Origin: Exiguobacterium qingdaonense
GTDB taxonomy: Bacteria > Bacillota > Bacilli > Exiguobacteriales > Exiguobacteriaceae
Assembly (NCBI RefSeq): GCF_018617855.1
Contig: NZ_JACSKY010000014.1
Location: 1 to 43,754 of the forward strand
DNA length: 43,754 bases
Direction of reading: 5' to 3'
Shown: positions 1-10,324 of the stretch, piece after piece
Layout: every line of letters starts with the position of its first letter
How positions within the stretch are numbered: the first letter of the stretch is position 1
Program-made: the position numbers and the translations under genes
The notes under the pieces: generated by a model
What the model was told of the DNA's origin: nothing
What the model saw: only the letters and a program-made list of their open reading frames with translations
Database searches by the model: none

Positions 1-90
1 GACGAAGCTTGCGCTTCATTCAAAAATTGTAAAACTTATTTTTGCCTCATCGTTCAGTTTTCAAAGTTCGTCTGCCGCTCTTGGCGACTC
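1..90 (-). other. Leader of an rRNA operon (16S outside window)
   Basis: Read on the minus strand, this AT-rich stretch carries CTTTGAAAACTGAAC (52-66), a sequence typical of Bacillales rRNA leaders and 16S-23S spacers. A small hairpin with a GCAA loop follows (GAAGC/GCTTC near the edge). It lies directly downstream of a very strong promoter, and in B. subtilis an rRNA operon follows lysS. The 16S gene itself would begin beyond position 1, so this is inferred from leader and context. Confidence 0.7.
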
Positions 91-95
91 TTAAA

Positions 96-124
96 ATAAT
101 ACAAGTCATCGACACAGTTGTCAA
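96..124 (-). promoter_or_regulatory. Strong sigma-A promoter of the rRNA operon (P2)
   Basis: On the minus strand a perfect -35 TTGACA (119-124) is separated by 17 bases from TATTAT (96-101). An A-rich stretch lies directly upstream of the -35 and could serve as an UP element. The start point would be near 89-90, followed by the rRNA leader. Confidence 0.85.
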
Positions 125-170
125 CCACTTTTTTATTTCTTTTCCGCTGCCATCAGCGGCAACGTTTATT

Positions 171-199
171 ACTTTACCGCACCCCTATCATTAACGCAA
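171..199 (-). promoter_or_regulatory. Possible upstream rRNA promoter (P1)
   Basis: Minus strand TTGCGT (194-199), 17-base spacer, TAAAGT (171-176). Phased A and T tracts lie just upstream (200-240), as in rRNA UP elements. Tandem P1/P2 promoters are usual for Bacillus rRNA operons. The hexamers are only partial matches, so this is tentative. Confidence 0.45.
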
Positions 200-276
200 G
201 GGTTTTTCCTAAAGTTTTTTCAAAAAAGTTTTTTATCTATATATGAACGGCTTACCTATGCGTTTTTAAGACCAAT

Positions 277-318
277 AAAAATGAAAAGCCAGACCATACT
301 CACGTATGACCTGACCCT
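277..318 (-). terminator. Terminator of lysS
   Basis: On the minus strand a stem of about 12 pairs (several G-U) with a gtga loop is followed by TTTTCATTTTT. It begins 12 bases after the lysS stop codon and separates lysS from the rRNA promoters. Confidence 0.8.
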
Positions 319-329
319 TCTACAATCAA

Positions 330-1890
<1,561 letters not shown>

Positions 1891-1968
1891 CACAGCCGAA
1901 GCCGTTCATTCGTTGTGGTGCACTTTTTCGCCAAACAAGCTTACCATAAATTAGTTCTTTTCACTAGT

Positions 1969-2964
1969 TCACACTTCTGACAGTTGTCGCTCGAGCTGAT
2001 CGACAAATCCATAGAGGACCGCCGCGAAAGCCTCGCGCGATTCCGTTTCATTGATTTGTTTACGAATCGGGCCACTGCCTTTCAGTCCCTTTAAATACCA
2101 TGCCGCGTGTTGGCGCATTTCGCGTACGGCTGTCAGCTCCCCTTTGATCGCGCTCAACCGATCGAGATGAAGCATGCAGATATCGATTTTCTCACGAGCC
2201 TCAGGTTCTGGCGGGAGCTCTCCCGTTTCAAGATACTGGACCGTTTGATAGAGCATCCACGGATTACCGAGGGCCGCGCGTCCAATCATGACGGCGTCTA
2301 CACCGTACTGTTCAATCACGCGCTTCGCGTCCTGCGGGGTCGCGATATCACCGTTTCCGATAATCGGAACGGTCGCCACTTTCTTGGCCTCGCCAATCCA
2401 GTCCCAGTTCGCGGTTCCTTCATATTGTTGAGATCGTGTACGTCCATGAATGGCGATCGCCGCCGCTCCGCCCGTTTGAGCCGCCTTGACGTTATCTAAG
2501 ATTAAGATGTTCTCGTCATCCCAACCAAGGCGCATCTTCACCGTGACCGGTTTTTCGACGACATTCGTGACGGCATTCACCATCTCGTACACCTTATCCG
2601 GGTCAAGCAACCACTTTGCACCCGCGTCACACTTCGTTACTTTCGGGACAGGGCATCCCATGTTGATATCAATGATATCCGCATTTGTGTGTTGATCGAC
2701 GTACTCTGCCGCTTTGACGAGTGTATCTTTCGAACCGCCGAAGATTTGTAAACTGAGCGGTTTCTCCCGTTCATCGACGTATAGCATGCGCATCGTCCGA
2801 GCGTTCTCGAGCAAGATCCCTTTATCACTGACCATCTCGGCACATACGAGTCCTGCTCCAAACTCTTTCGCGATCAAACGGAAAGCCGGATTGGTCACGC
2901 CGGCCATCGGTGCGAGAACTGCCCGGTTTTTAATGTTTATGTTTCCAATCTTAAAGCCTGTCAA
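1969..2964 (-). CDS. dusB: tRNA-dihydrouridine synthase B
   Basis: Flavoenzyme that reduces specific uridines in the tRNA D-arm to dihydrouridine. The N-terminus shows the Dus signature (LAPMAGVTNPAFR), followed by the FMN TIM barrel. The motif MGCPVPKVTKCDAGAKWLL contains the catalytic cysteine, IAIHGRTRSQQYEG and IIGNGDIATPQDA are the usual barrel motifs, and the small helical domain follows. Length 331 aa is normal. The start is TTG at 2962-2964, chosen because AAGGATG lies 9 bases upstream and the product begins as in homologs. It starts 13 bases after folK. The small gene yazB that sits here in B. subtilis is missing. Confidence 0.95.
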   Translation of the reverse strand: MTGFKIGNINIKNRAVLAPMAGVTNPAFRLIAKEFGAGLVCAEMVSDKGILLENARTMRMLYVDEREKPLSLQIFGGSKDTLVKAAEYVDQHTNADIIDINMGCPVPKVTKCDAGAKWLLDPDKVYEMVNAVTNVVEKPVTVKMRLGWDDENILILDNVKAAQTGGAAAIAIHGRTRSQQYEGTANWDWIGEAKKVATVPIIGNGDIATPQDAKRVIEQYGVDAVMIGRAALGNPWMLYQTVQYLETGELPPEPEAREKIDICMLHLDRLSAIKGELTAVREMRQHAAWYLKGLKGSGPIRKQINETESREAFAAVLYGFVDQLERQLSEV

Positions 2965-2977
2965 AATAACACATCCT

Positions 2978-3475
2978 TCATTTCACCAAATTCGAAAGCA
3001 ACTGTAACCGAATGACATCTTGGCGGTCTGTCATCGGTAAACGTTCAAGCCAAGATTCGACCGTGCGTCCATGTACGATGAGCTGCGGCGCAATTTCCGC
3101 TAACGGTGCGAGCACAAACGCACGTTCCTGCATGCGCGGATGCGGGACCGTTAAGTATTCTGATTGTATATCTTCCTCATTATAGAAGAGGATGTCAAGG
3201 TCGATGGTGCGCGGTCCATTCTTAAACAGACGCTCTCGACCTAAGCGATGTTCGATTTGTTGAAGTATGTCGAGCAATTCATCTGGGGATTGGCGAGTCT
3301 CGACTTCAACGACCATATTGTAAAACGAAGGTTGCTCCGTGTACCCGACAGGAGCCGTTTCATACACCGATGACTGCTTCGTGACAGTGAGACCCGTCCG
3401 CTCCATCTCATCGATTGCCGCAGACAATTGTGTTGCCCGCTCTCCGATATTCGCTCCTAATGCGATATAAATCAT
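2978..3475 (-). CDS. folK: 6-hydroxymethyl-7,8-dihydropterin pyrophosphokinase
   Basis: Transfers pyrophosphate from ATP to 6-hydroxymethyl-dihydropterin, the step before dihydropteroate synthase. The protein (165 aa) starts IALGANIGERATQL, has the HPPK signature GPRTIDLDILFYN with the two metal-binding aspartates, and then VPHPRMQERAFVLAPLAEI. The ATG overlaps the folB stop by 4 bases (ATGA type), indicating translational coupling. It belongs to the folate block. Confidence 0.97.
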   Translation of the reverse strand: MIYIALGANIGERATQLSAAIDEMERTGLTVTKQSSVYETAPVGYTEQPSFYNMVVEVETRQSPDELLDILQQIEHRLGRERLFKNGPRTIDLDILFYNEEDIQSEYLTVPHPRMQERAFVLAPLAEIAPQLIVHGRTVESWLERLPMTDRQDVIRLQLLSNLVK

Positions 3476-3837
3476 GACGTTCTTCTCCTTGTCATCTCGA
3501 TGGCCACGGAATCGTAATGTCCTGGAATCGGTGGATCCGGTTTAATCACTTTGACCGTCACACTTTGAATCAACGCATGATGGGCGAGCACTGCCGTCGT
3601 GATCCGTTCTCCGAGTGTTTCAAGTAAATTGACCGGCTCCCCCGTCACGATGTCTTCCGTCAATTGATACAACCCGGCATAGCTGACCCCATCATTCAAA
3701 TCATCTGAACGTCCCGCAGGCGCGAGGTCGAGTTCACACATCAAATCCACGTGAAACCGCTGACCGAGACGGTTCTCTTCTTCAAACACTCCGTGATAAC
3801 CATAAAAGCGCATCCCGGTCACAAACATTTTATCCAT
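3472..3837 (-). CDS. folB: Dihydroneopterin aldolase
   Basis: Converts 7,8-dihydroneopterin to 6-hydroxymethyl-dihydropterin and glycolaldehyde. Recognised by GMRFYGYHGVFEEENRLGQRF, the N-terminal FolB motif with the active-site Tyr/His/Glu region, and by the C-terminal VKVIKPDPPIPGHYDSVAIE. I place the start at ATG 3835-3837 (MDKMFVTG), giving 121 aa: GGGGG lies 8 bases upstream, whereas the earlier in-frame TTG and ATG lie on or against that sequence. The start overlaps the folP stop by 8 bases. Confidence 0.95.
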   Translation of the reverse strand: MDKMFVTGMRFYGYHGVFEEENRLGQRFHVDLMCELDLAPAGRSDDLNDGVSYAGLYQLTEDIVTGEPVNLLETLGERITTAVLAHHALIQSVTVKVIKPDPPIPGHYDSVAIEMTRRRTS

Positions 3838-4615
3838 GTCCATTTCCCCCAATCATCGCATCCATCATCTTCGCAGCACGGGCGTTTTCTTTGACGTCAT
3901 GTACACGCACCCAGTCGCACCCTTTCATAATCCCGAGACACGTCGTCGCGATTGTCCCCTCGAGTCGCTCTTCTAACGGTAAATCGAGCGTATGTCCAAT
4001 AAATGATTTACGTGATGTACCGAGTAACACTGGATACCCAAGACGCGTGATCACCTCAAGGTGCTTCATGAGTTCAAGGTTTTGTGCTACGTCTTTTGCA
4101 AATCCGATCCCCGGGTCCAGCCAAATATGCTCATCTTTCAAACCGGCCGCATGCGCAATCTCGATTGATTCCCGCAGGTCGATGACTATGTCTTCAATGA
4201 AGTGGTTGTAGTCCCGGTCTTCTCGGTTGTGCATGAGAATGATCGGAACTTCATATTCGAAGGCAACACGCGCCATCGAGCGGTCCCCCCATTTTGAGCC
4301 CCACACGTCATTGATGATCGTCGCACCGGCCTCTAATGCTGCTCTCGCTACCGTTGGCTTGTACGTATCAATCGAAATCGGGACAGCGATTTCTTTTGTC
4401 AGTCGTTGAATAATCGGGACGACACGTTCGGTCTCTTCTTCCGCAGAAACGCGTGCCGCGCCCGGTCTCGTCGATTCACCTCCGACATCGATTGCATCGG
4501 CACCATCACGCACGAGTTGTTTCGCATGTCGTACGGCTTCCTCGATTGCCGTATACTGTCCCCCATCCGAAAACGAGTCCGGGGTCACGTTTAAAATACC
4601 CATGATCTTCGTCAT
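3830..4615 (-). CDS. folP: Dihydropteroate synthase
   Basis: Condenses 6-hydroxymethyl-dihydropterin pyrophosphate with p-aminobenzoate; it is the sulfonamide target (B. subtilis sul). The protein begins MTKIMGILNVTPDSFSDGG, the first DHPS signature. The second, DAIDVGGESTRPGA, lies near residues 48-61, followed by ISIDTYKP, IINDVWG, the LDPGIGFAKD region and the C-terminal DWVRVHDVKE. The ORF is open to 4657, but AGGAGG 7 bases before the ATG at 4613-4615 fixes the start at 261 aa. It lies 11 bases after pabC. Confidence 0.97.
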   Translation of the reverse strand: MTKIMGILNVTPDSFSDGGQYTAIEEAVRHAKQLVRDGADAIDVGGESTRPGAARVSAEEETERVVPIIQRLTKEIAVPISIDTYKPTVARAALEAGATIINDVWGSKWGDRSMARVAFEYEVPIILMHNREDRDYNHFIEDIVIDLRESIEIAHAAGLKDEHIWLDPGIGFAKDVAQNLELMKHLEVITRLGYPVLLGTSRKSFIGHTLDLPLEERLEGTIATTCLGIMKGCDWVRVHDVKENARAAKMMDAMIGGNGHG

Positions 4616-4626
4616 GCTTTCGCCTC

Positions 4627-5445
4627 CTAACCAAGTGAACGAACGAACTTCGCCCACACTTCTTTAAATCGACTGCCATCTTTACCGGGATAATGGTGAT
4701 CACGATAGTGCGTCACCGGGGCGATTTGTTGGATTGAGTTCGTCATCCAAATCTCTTTCGCCACGTACAGCTCTTCAAATGTCACGGGCTGCTCGACTAC
4801 AGAAAAATGCTCCATCACCCATTTCCGCGTCACACCCGCAAGCGCTCCGCTCGAGAGTGGTGTCGTATATAAACCACCCTCTCGTCCGACCCAAAAGATG
4901 TTCGATACGAGCCCTTCTACTACGTATCCATCCTCATCAGCGAACAATCCTTCAGCATCCGGATTCTCTAACACTCGCTTTCCGAGAATATTGTTCATGT
5001 AATGATGCGATTTTAAACGAAACGCCGCTTCCGGACGACTTCTTGGAAACGGGATCGGCTCGATTTGTTTCTCCTGCGGCACGATAGCTTTCGGCAGTGG
5101 CTTGACGATCATCGTGACGTTCGGCGCTTCATAACGCCCCGCGTATAGACCAAGGGGCGCGACCCCTGCCGAGACGTTCAGGCGGATATAGAGGTTTGGT
5201 TCATTGTTTTGACGGCACAGTTGCTGAATCGCCGTTTTGATTTCCGCCTTCGTATAAGGGAAGTCAATCCATAACTCGTTCAGGCTTTCCATCAATCGCT
5301 CCCAATGGTCATCAAATAGAAAAGGTACATCATCATATGTCCGAAACGTCTCGAACAAACCCATTCCGTATAAGAAACCGTGATCCTCAATCGGAATCGA
5401 CACATTTTCCCGCTCGACTAGACTTCCATTATGCCAATACCACAT
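4627..5445 (-). CDS. pabC: Aminodeoxychorismate lyase
   Basis: PLP-dependent fold-type IV enzyme that releases pyruvate from 4-amino-4-deoxychorismate to give p-aminobenzoate. The protein (272 aa) shows [17 protein letters not shown] near the N-terminus and a lysine in [13 protein letters not shown], the usual site of the PLP Schiff base in this family (KS.hY.N). [10 protein letters not shown] and the phosphate-binding [15 protein letters not shown] follow. The start overlaps pabA by 17 bases with a GAGGAG site inside the pabA 3' end. Branched-chain aminotransferases share the fold, but the context favours pabC. Confidence 0.94.
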   Translation of the reverse strand: MWYWHNGSLVERENVSIPIEDHGFLYGMGLFETFRTYDDVPFLFDDHWERLMESLNELWIDFPYTKAEIKTAIQQLCRQNNEPNLYIRLNVSAGVAPLGLYAGRYEAPNVTMIVKPLPKAIVPQEKQIEPIPFPRSRPEAAFRLKSHHYMNNILGKRVLENPDAEGLFADEDGYVVEGLVSNIFWVGREGGLYTTPLSSGALAGVTRKWVMEHFSVVEQPVTFEELYVAKEIWMTNSIQQIAPVTHYRDHHYPGKDGSRFKEVWAKFVRSLG

Positions 5446-6013
5446 GACGATACTCCTCGATGAAGTTGCGAATCATGTCTTTTCCATGCTCCGTCAAAAT
5501 CGCTTCAGGATGATATTGCACCCCTTCAATGGAGAGCGTCTTATGACGTAGTGCCATAATTTCTCCACGTTCCGTCTCCGCCGTGACCATCAGGCATTCA
5601 GGTAGAGATGAACGCTCGACAGCCAGCGAATGATATCGAGTCACGATTGTTTGCTGCGGGATCTCTTTGAAAATTGATTTTCCATCATGTTGAATCTTCG
5701 ATGTCTTTCCGTGCATGAGTCGCTCCGCGTGGACAACTTTCCCCCCGAACGCTTGGGCAATCGCCTGATGTCCGAGGCAAACTCCTAAAATCGGAACGCG
5801 ACCTGCGAACGCTTGGATCAGCTCTATACTAATCCCCGCCTCATTCGGAGTACAAGGTCCTGGAGAAATGACAAGGTAACTCGGGGAAAGGTCCTCGATT
5901 TCTTGAATCGATACTTCATCGTTTCGATACACGACTAGTTCCTGACCAAGTTCTCCGAAGTATTGCACTAAGTTATACGTGAATGAGTCATAGTTGTCGA
6001 TCAGTACAATCAT
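5429..6013 (-). CDS. pabA: Aminodeoxychorismate/anthranilate synthase, glutamine amidotransferase subunit
   Basis: Class I glutamine amidotransferase that supplies ammonia to PabB. The 194-aa protein begins [19 protein letters not shown]. The oxyanion loop [11 protein letters not shown], the nucleophile elbow GVCLGHQ (Cys79) and the catalytic His/Glu pair in [13 protein letters not shown] are all present. I choose ATG 6011-6013 rather than the upstream extension because GGAGGGG sits just before it. The ATG overlaps the pabB stop (ATGA). In B. subtilis the matching PabA also serves TrpE; that may hold here but cannot be judged from this window. Confidence 0.96.
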   Translation of the reverse strand: MIVLIDNYDSFTYNLVQYFGELGQELVVYRNDEVSIQEIEDLSPSYLVISPGPCTPNEAGISIELIQAFAGRVPILGVCLGHQAIAQAFGGKVVHAERLMHGKTSKIQHDGKSIFKEIPQQTIVTRYHSLAVERSSLPECLMVTAETERGEIMALRHKTLSIEGVQYHPEAILTEHGKDMIRNFIEEYRHVVLA

Positions 6014-7389
6014 GTCGTCCCCTCCGTCATTCGTTTCGCTGCCCATAGCGCCTTCGCTTTGGACAATGACTCTTCATATTCTGAGACCGGGTCAGAATCG
6101 ATCACGATTCCCGCCCCTGCTTGAACGTATGCGACCCCATCTTTTACGACCATCGTTCGAATGGTGATGTTGAAGACGAGGTCGTCATTCCAACTTAACC
6201 ATCCATACGATCCCGTGTAGAGACCACGGCGAACCGGTTCGAGTTCTTCAATGATTTCCATCGTTCGAATTTTAGGCGCGCCTGTGATTGTGCCTCCCGG
6301 GAACATTGCCGCTAGCGCTTCGGCTCCAGAAATTTCATCCCGAATCGTTCCGCGTACATTTGACACGATATGCTGCACGTGTGAATACTTTTCAATCACC
6401 ATCAATTCATCGACATGCACACTACCATACGCCGCAACTTTCCCGAGGTCGTTCCGCTCTAGGTCGACGAGCATGACGTGCTCTGCCCGCTCTTTTTCGT
6501 TTTCAAGCAACGTATTGGCCAATTCCAGGTCTTCTCCGTCATCTTTCCCACGCGGACGCGTACCCGCGATCGGGCGCGTCGAGATGTCAGATCCGTGCTT
6601 TTCAATCAACAGTTCTGGTGAAGCAGAAACCATCGTGAAGGCCTCGTCCACGAAATATCCCATATAAGGAGATGGGTTCATTTGACGGAGCGTGTCGTAT
6701 ACACGACGTGGGTCGGCCAGGAGCGGTTCAGATTGACGAACGCTCAAGTTCACTTGGAACACGTCCCCTTCCACGATATAGGATTGAATTCGTTTGACCG
6801 CTTCGACGAACTCTTCCTGGGACATCGAGCGTGATCGCTCGACAGGCGACTGCCCTGTCGGTTTGAACGCATAATGCGATTCGACGTTCCACATAGCTGC
6901 CAATCGGTCCGCTTTGCGTTCCGCATCGCGTTCAGCCGTCACTATCAAGTAAAGAGTCGAATCCGCTTCGTCAAACACCGCCACTTCATCAAATAATAGA
7001 AATGAGACGTCCGGTGTCGATAAGTCATCTATCGCTTGATTCGGAAGGCGTTCAATCGTCCGAGCCACATCATAACTGACATAGCCGATCATGCCGCCAA
7101 AAAACGGAGGGACTCCATCCGGACGCTCCACTTCGAACCGTTTTCTTATTTCATTGACGAGATCAAGCGGCTTTCCGTATATCGTTTCAGTCGTATCGCC
7201 CACTTGCAAGAGACCGACATCGTCTTTTACATGGAAGCGACCGAACGGCTCGATCCCCGCAATCGTATACCGTCCCGCTCTCCCACTTTCTAACCATGCA
7301 TGGTACGGTTGGTCCGCTGTCAACGTCATGTATGTCTCATACATTTTTTCTTTCGTCATCCGCTTCGTTCTGAACGCTGTCGATCTCAC
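6010..7389 (-). CDS. pabB: Aminodeoxychorismate synthase component I
   Basis: Converts chorismate plus ammonia to 4-amino-4-deoxychorismate. The 459-aa protein has the TrpE/PabB N-terminal domain ([18 protein letters not shown]) and the chorismate-binding domain: [21 protein letters not shown] (273-281), [33 protein letters not shown], and a C-terminal [18 protein letters not shown]. The start is GTG (7387-7389) with GGAGG 8 bases upstream. The position where E. coli PabB has its nucleophilic Lys (PIKGT) is Ala275 here, as in anthranilate synthase, so the assignment as PabB rather than TrpE rests on the neighbouring pabA, pabC and fol genes. Confidence 0.9.
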   Translation of the reverse strand: MRSTAFRTKRMTKEKMYETYMTLTADQPYHAWLESGRAGRYTIAGIEPFGRFHVKDDVGLLQVGDTTETIYGKPLDLVNEIRKRFEVERPDGVPPFFGGMIGYVSYDVARTIERLPNQAIDDLSTPDVSFLLFDEVAVFDEADSTLYLIVTAERDAERKADRLAAMWNVESHYAFKPTGQSPVERSRSMSQEEFVEAVKRIQSYIVEGDVFQVNLSVRQSEPLLADPRRVYDTLRQMNPSPYMGYFVDEAFTMVSASPELLIEKHGSDISTRPIAGTRPRGKDDGEDLELANTLLENEKERAEHVMLVDLERNDLGKVAAYGSVHVDELMVIEKYSHVQHIVSNVRGTIRDEISGAEALAAMFPGGTITGAPKIRTMEIIEELEPVRRGLYTGSYGWLSWNDDLVFNITIRTMVVKDGVAYVQAGAGIVIDSDPVSEYEESLSKAKALWAAKRMTEGTT

Positions 7390-7436
7390 ATGTCATTCCT
7401 CCGTCTATTCATTCATGCCTTTTATTGTACACAACA

Positions 7437-7480
7437 AAAGGCAGCAATCGAAAGAGATTGTCTCTCGATTACTGCCTTTT
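7437..7480 (-). terminator. Terminator of cysK
   Basis: A long near-perfect inverted repeat (AAAGGCAG...CTGCCTTT with ATCGA arms inside) follows the cysK stop within a few bases and ends in a T run on the minus strand. Its A-rich side also makes it usable on the plus strand. The pabB start lies only about 50 bases beyond; a TACAAT (about 7425-7430, minus strand) lies in that gap but lacks a good -35. Confidence 0.85.
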
Positions 7481-7482
7481 TG

Positions 7483-8433
7483 TTATACGCGACTCTCCGA
7501 CTCTTCATCAAATTGATAGAGCGGTGTGCTCAAGTAACGTTCTCCGTTTGACGGGATGATCGCCAAGACGTTTTTCCCTTTACCGAGGCGTTTCGCCGTA
7601 TCCAGTGCCGCTGCAATCGCAGCACCTGAAGAGATACCGCCGAGGACACCGTTCGTACGTGCCGCCTGACGAGCGTATTCGAACGCCTGATCTGTCGTGA
7701 TTTGAAGAACTCCCTCATAAATTTCCGTATCGAGGATCGATGGTACGAATCCGGCACCAATCCCTTGAATCTTATGAGGACCCGGCTTCCCGCCTGACAA
7801 GACGGGTGAATCGACTGGCTCAACAGCAAGAATTTTTACATCCGGGTACTTCGCCTTCACGACTTTACCTGCTCCGGTGATCGTACCACCTGTCCCGACA
7901 CCCGCAATCAAGGCATCCACTGAAATCCCCGCTTCTTCGAACGCGTCTACGATTTCAGGACCCGTCGTCATCTCGTGAACGTTCGGGTTGGCCGCGTTAT
8001 TGAATTGTTGCGGGAGGAAGTAGCCGTGTTTCTCAGCTTCTTCCGTCGCCCGACGAATCGCACCACCCATACCTTCAGGTCCTGGTGTCAAGATCAGTTC
8101 GGCCCCGTATCCACGAAGGAGGTTACGACGTTCCATGCTCATCGTTTCCGGCATGACAAGAATAGATTGATACCCTTTTGCGGCACTGACCATCGCCAAA
8201 CCGATTCCTGTGTTCCCACTCGTCGGCTCGATAATCGTATCACCCGGTTTCAAGATGCCGTCTTTTTCGGCCGCCTCAATCATAGCAAGGGCAATCCGGT
8301 CCTTGACGCTTGATCCCGGGTTCATATATTCAAGCTTCAAATATACGTCGGCATCTTCCGGTCCGGTCATCCCATTCAATTTTACAATCGGAGTCTTTCC
8401 AATCAAATCTGTCACTGAGTTTACGATTCGCAT
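7483..8433 (-). CDS. cysK: Cysteine synthase (O-acetylserine sulfhydrylase)
   Basis: Makes cysteine from O-acetylserine and sulfide using PLP. The 316-aa protein has NPGSSVKDR with the PLP lysine at residue 44, the substrate loop [13 protein letters not shown], the phosphate-binding [12 protein letters not shown], and GISSGAA and [10 protein letters not shown] at the C-terminal end. The start ATG has GGAGG 6-7 bases upstream. It is a single-gene unit: its own promoter lies upstream and a strong terminator follows. A direct repeat over the probable transcription start suggests repressor control. Confidence 0.96.
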   Translation of the reverse strand: MRIVNSVTDLIGKTPIVKLNGMTGPEDADVYLKLEYMNPGSSVKDRIALAMIEAAEKDGILKPGDTIIEPTSGNTGIGLAMVSAAKGYQSILVMPETMSMERRNLLRGYGAELILTPGPEGMGGAIRRATEEAEKHGYFLPQQFNNAANPNVHEMTTGPEIVDAFEEAGISVDALIAGVGTGGTITGAGKVVKAKYPDVKILAVEPVDSPVLSGGKPGPHKIQGIGAGFVPSILDTEIYEGVLQITTDQAFEYARQAARTNGVLGGISSGAAIAAALDTAKRLGKGKNVLAIIPSNGERYLSTPLYQFDEESESRV

Positions 8434-8450
8434 TACATTTCCTCCTTCAT

Positions 8451-8468
8451 AATTCCGACTATTCCGAT
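8451..8468 (-). promoter_or_regulatory. Direct repeat at cysK start site, possible CymR operator
   Basis: The minus strand holds two copies of TCGGAAT separated by a few bases (TCGGAATAG, then TCGGAATTAT), lying over the expected transcription start and just before the ribosome binding site. The right copy resembles the conserved half (GGAATT) of the site bound by CymR, the Rrf2-type repressor of cysteine genes in B. subtilis. Assignment to CymR is inference. Confidence 0.4.
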
Positions 8469-8474
8469 ATTGTT

Positions 8475-8504
8475 ATCATACCCTATCGAATTATAAACAT
8501 GCAA
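8475..8504 (-). promoter_or_regulatory. Promoter of cysK
   Basis: Minus strand TTGCAT (8499-8504), spacer of 18, TATGAT (8475-8480). This gives a start near 8468 and a leader of about 35 bases. Confidence 0.6.
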
Positions 8505-8517
8505 TTTGGAACATAGC

Positions 8518-9447
8518 TTACGCTTGTGCCTGTTCTTTCATCTTCTCCAACTGTTCAGCCGAGAAATGATACTTCTCGCCACAGAAATGACAAACAGCTT
8601 CCGCTCCGCCATCCTCTTCAATCATTTGACGAATCTCTTCTTTTCCGAGACCAATAATGGCGTTCTCCATTCGCTCCCGGCTACACGTACAGTTAAACTG
8701 AATCGGGTTCGTATCGAGAATATCTAGACTGTCACCGAGCAGCAATTGAAGCATTTCTTCTGGCGTCTTCTCTTCTCCGATCAAAACAGATACCGGTGGG
8801 AACGTCTGAAGTGCTGTTTCGAGTGCCTGGACCGTTTCTTCAGATGCGTTCGGGAGCAGCTGGACGATGACACCGCCTGCCGCAAGAATCGATTCATCTT
8901 CTGGTAAAACGAGGACACCCGCTCCAACGACTGATGGTACTTGCTCAGATGTTGCGAAGTAGTATGTGAAGTCTTCACTGATTTCCCCTGTTTGAATTTC
9001 TGAAGAACCGCCGACATACTCTTTCAAGCCCAAATCTTTAATGACGGAGATGGTCCCTTTCCCGACGGCTTCGCCGACTTTCAATTTCGTCAACCCTTGT
9101 TCGTTGACGAATGTCCCGCCATCGACACGAGGATAGGATACATATCCACGAACATCTCCCGCTGTATCTGCGTCCACGATGATTTTCCCAATCGGGCCAT
9201 CACCTTCCACTTTAAGTGTGACGCGCGCCGCACCTTTTTGCATCGCCCCGATCATCGAGCCGATCGTCATCGTCCGTCCGAGGGCAGCTGAGGCAACCGG
9301 AGTCGTTTGGTGACGAAGTTGCGTCTCATATACCGTTTTTGTCGTACGTGCGGCAAAGGCACGGACTTCTCCGTTAAAACCGAGGGCACGAACGAGATAG
9401 TCGTCGTTCATCTGATCGAGTAATGCTTGTTGTTCTGTATGAATCAT
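8518..9447 (-). CDS. hslO: Redox-regulated chaperone Hsp33
   Basis: Cytoplasmic holdase activated by oxidation. The 309-aa protein has the Hsp33 fold (DDYLVRALGFNGEVRAFAARTT; GRTMTIGSMIGAM; KVEGDGPIGKIIVDADTAGDVRGYV). The C-terminal zinc switch has all four cysteines: C253 and C255 (CTC) and C286 and C289 (CHFC). GGAG lies 9 bases before the ATG; an upstream overlapping ATG stops at once. It follows coaX by 19 bases and is probably cotranscribed with it. The prsA-like yacD found next in B. subtilis is absent. Confidence 0.96.
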   Translation of the reverse strand: MIHTEQQALLDQMNDDYLVRALGFNGEVRAFAARTTKTVYETQLRHQTTPVASAALGRTMTIGSMIGAMQKGAARVTLKVEGDGPIGKIIVDADTAGDVRGYVSYPRVDGGTFVNEQGLTKLKVGEAVGKGTISVIKDLGLKEYVGGSSEIQTGEISEDFTYYFATSEQVPSVVGAGVLVLPEDESILAAGGVIVQLLPNASEETVQALETALQTFPPVSVLIGEEKTPEEMLQLLLGDSLDILDTNPIQFNCTCSRERMENAIIGLGKEEIRQMIEEDGGAEAVCHFCGEKYHFSAEQLEKMKEQAQA

Positions 9448-9466
9448 ATCATTTAACTCCTTTAAT

Positions 9467-10231
9467 TTACTTTTGATTGCGCTCGTAAATGAGACGGAGG
9501 CCTTCGAGTGTCAGGAACGAATCCACATGGTCGATTGTCTCTGCATGTTCACTGATCAATCGTGCCAATCCTCCTGTTGCAATGACAGTCGCTTCACCGA
9601 CCTCACGCTTCATTCGATTCACGATGCCGTCCACTTGTGCCACATATCCGTAATACGTTCCGGATTGCATCGCCTGAATCGTATTTTTCCCGACGACCGT
9701 CGGAGGGGTCGCCAGCTCAATTCGAGGCAATTTTGCGGCACGTTGATAAAGTGCCTCCACCGAAATCATGATGCCCGGTGAGATGATGCCGCCATGATAG
9801 CGACGTTTCTCATCGATGTAACAATACGTGGTTGCCGTGCCAAAATCAACTATGATGAGCGGACCGTCATACTTCGCGATTCCAGCTACCGCGTTTACAA
9901 TTCGGTCAGCCCCGACTTCACGGGGATTCTCGACATGAATGTCTAGTCCCGTCTTCACACCCGGACCGACAACGATTGGTCGTACATTGAAGTATCGTTG
10001 CGACATTTGTTCAAGTGGAAAAATGACCGGGGGCACGACCGAAGATAAAATGACACCGTCTACTTGTTCGAACGAAACATGCGAATGATTGAATAGCGAT
10101 TTTACCAGCATACCGTATTCATCCGTCGTTTTCGTCCGATCTGTTGAGATGCGCCAATGGTGTACAAGGTGATCTCCATCGTACATCCCGAGAACAATAT
10201 TTGTATTTCCAACATCAATCACTAAAATCAT
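9467..10231 (-). CDS. coaX: Type III pantothenate kinase
   Basis: First step of coenzyme A synthesis. The 254-aa protein starts [17 protein letters not shown], the ASKHA phosphate-1 motif with the catalytic aspartate. It also has the CoaX motifs [26 protein letters not shown] and [11 protein letters not shown], and the adenosine-binding [11 protein letters not shown]. The start is ATG 10229-10231; AGGA lies 8 bases upstream, overlapping a GTG that extends the frame by five codons. In B. subtilis this is yacB, directly after ftsH, as here. Confidence 0.95.
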   Translation of the reverse strand: MILVIDVGNTNIVLGMYDGDHLVHHWRISTDRTKTTDEYGMLVKSLFNHSHVSFEQVDGVILSSVVPPVIFPLEQMSQRYFNVRPIVVGPGVKTGLDIHVENPREVGADRIVNAVAGIAKYDGPLIIVDFGTATTYCYIDEKRRYHGGIISPGIMISVEALYQRAAKLPRIELATPPTVVGKNTIQAMQSGTYYGYVAQVDGIVNRMKREVGEATVIATGGLARLISEHAETIDHVDSFLTLEGLRLIYERNQK

Positions 10232-10272
10232 GACATAGTTCCTCACTTTGTTGTCAATTGCAGTTCGCTCGA

Positions 10273-10281
10273 ATTATAACA
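10273..10281 (-). promoter_or_regulatory. Extended -10 promoter candidate for coaX
   Basis: Minus strand TGTTATAAT is an extended -10 (TGn plus perfect TATAAT) placed between the ftsH terminator and coaX. No convincing -35 is present because the upstream bases belong to the terminator. Confidence 0.5.
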
Positions 10282-10283
10282 TG

Positions 10284-10318
10284 AAAAAAGACGAATGCCT
10301 CGTCAAGGGCATTCGTCT
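10284..10318 (-). terminator. Terminator of ftsH
   Basis: A perfect 11-pair stem (AGACGAATGCC/GGCATTCGTCT) with an 8-base loop is followed by a T run on the minus strand, 6 bases after the ftsH stop. Confidence 0.92.
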
Positions 10319-10324
10319 AATTGA

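Noticed and set aside
127-175. CCGCTG/CAGCGG hairpin as a terminator
   Set aside because: The 6-pair stem at about 146-161 lacks a following T run on either strand and lies between the two rRNA promoters.
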